A DNA stretch of 64,000 nt from Larimichthys crocea (lineage: Eukaryota; Chordata; Actinopteri; Sciaenidae): assembly GCF_000972845.2 (NCBI RefSeq), contig NC_040016.1, forward strand, positions 19,680,098 through 19,744,097, written 5' to 3'. Below, in pieces: positions 63,139-64,000 of this stretch. The notes beneath the pieces are model-generated. The model was not told the DNA's origin, did no database searches, and saw only the letters and a list, made by a program, of their open reading frames with translations. Each line of letters begins with the position of its first letter. The stretch's first letter is position 1. Made by a program: the position numbers and the translations under genes.

Positions 63139-64000
63139 GTGAGCGGCTAGGCTAACGCGGAGCTAAGTCCGAGAGTTAATGTCGCTTTTAAATAAAAACA
63201 GGGGACACCTGACACTTTTTCTGCCGGTAAACACGCGACGGAAACTTTAAATAAACAAACTCATGAGTTAAAACGTGAAACGTGAACTCGTTTATTTAAT
63301 TAATCATCGTTAACGTTCGCCTAGCTCAGCCGGCTCGCTGCTAGCCCAACGGCTGAGTTTCATGTGAGTCCGAGTAACGGACAGAAAAGGTGAAAACACC
63401 TGAAACAACACCTGAAACATCACGGGGTAACACAGGTGTGTGTTCGGGGAAGGAGCCGGGCTGACTGGAGGGTGTTAAGCCAGAAAATGTGCACTATAAC
63501 CGGGCTGATGGGAGCTAATGTAGCCGTTAGCACCTCCCTACAGGTTTCCATCCAGCTGCCGGTTGAAGTGAACTCCTCCCCGGGTTTAACCCGCCTGCTG
63601 GCTCCGTTAGGTCCACTTACAGGCTGACCCAGGCCGTGCCGTGCCGGGTAAACACGAGGACTGAAACATCACAGCAGCTGCTTTAATCAGGATCACTGTC
63701 AGGGTATTTTTGGAGGGTTGTGATTGAATATCAACACCTGTCACTTTAGTCCTGGATGTTTTCAGCTGATGAACCAGCTCCTAACCACACTGAAAGTATG
63801 TAAAGGAGGTTTTTAAGGAACAAAACCCAAAGAAAGCCTGCAGGTGTTTGGATAAGATGACCCTAAACAAATAGCCTGAACATCTGCAGCCACATCAGGA
63901 CACATTTTACAGCACACACACATGAAGATAATCAATTAAAAACACAAATAAACCAGAGGTGGAGGCGACAGGAGGGGGTCGCTCGATGCTGCTGAAGTGG
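63139..64000 (+). other. ippk intron 1 (partial), no other feature seen
   Basis: It starts with GTGAGCGG and stays moderately GC-rich for the first 500 bp, as usual for a first intron beside a CpG promoter. Short frames here have no family resemblance. Confidence 0.6.

Overview
This is a window of a teleost (ray-finned fish) nuclear genome. The evidence is multi-exon genes with GT-AG introns, proteins that match vertebrate families residue by residue, long AT-rich introns, many CA and GATA microsatellites, and fish-type dispersed repeats (LINE 3' tails, a Tc1 copy, TIR elements). There are no bacterial operons, CRISPR arrays or phage genes.

Five protein genes and one probable sixth can be read. 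From left to right: the 5' part of nisch (nischarin, minus strand, coding exons 1-8, 163-6350); a single-exon gene whose product carries the CCER1/HEXIM-type MRAPxNTxQFLM motif (plus, 10504-11205); hgh1, complete in nine coding exons (minus, 25907-29082); tmem263, three coding exons (minus, 34037-38183); rbbp5, thirteen coding exons plus uncertain 3' ends (plus, 50894-55802 or to 59231); and coding exon 1 of ippk (plus, 63058-63138), which runs off the right edge. The exon junctions of the multi-exon genes were checked by reading phase. The genes are independent housekeeping-type loci: Rac/integrin signalling and endosomes, eEF2 folding, a small membrane protein, H3K4 methyltransferase complexes, and inositol phosphate synthesis. 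They do not form a pathway.

The long stretches between genes are repeat-rich. One element of about 250 bp, containing a conserved reading frame that begins MNGEISYRDQ, occurs at least six times in both orientations. Other residents are LTR-like repeats, LINE reverse transcriptase fragments, a decayed Tc1 transposon, TIR-bearing MITEs (one with clear 16-bp TIRs and a near-perfect 8-bp target duplication in rbbp5 intron 1), and an AT-rich satellite of about 270 bp just upstream of ippk.

The most striking large-scale structure is at 37445-49150. A unit of about 3.8 kb that includes tmem263 coding exon 1 is present in several permuted, partial copies around two 10-N gaps. The copies differ mainly by single-base indels, and one stretch (41238-43560) looks like unpolished long-read sequence. 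A smaller duplication flanks a third 10-N gap at 8949. Both are more likely assembly errors than biology. I found no convincing new biological system in the window.
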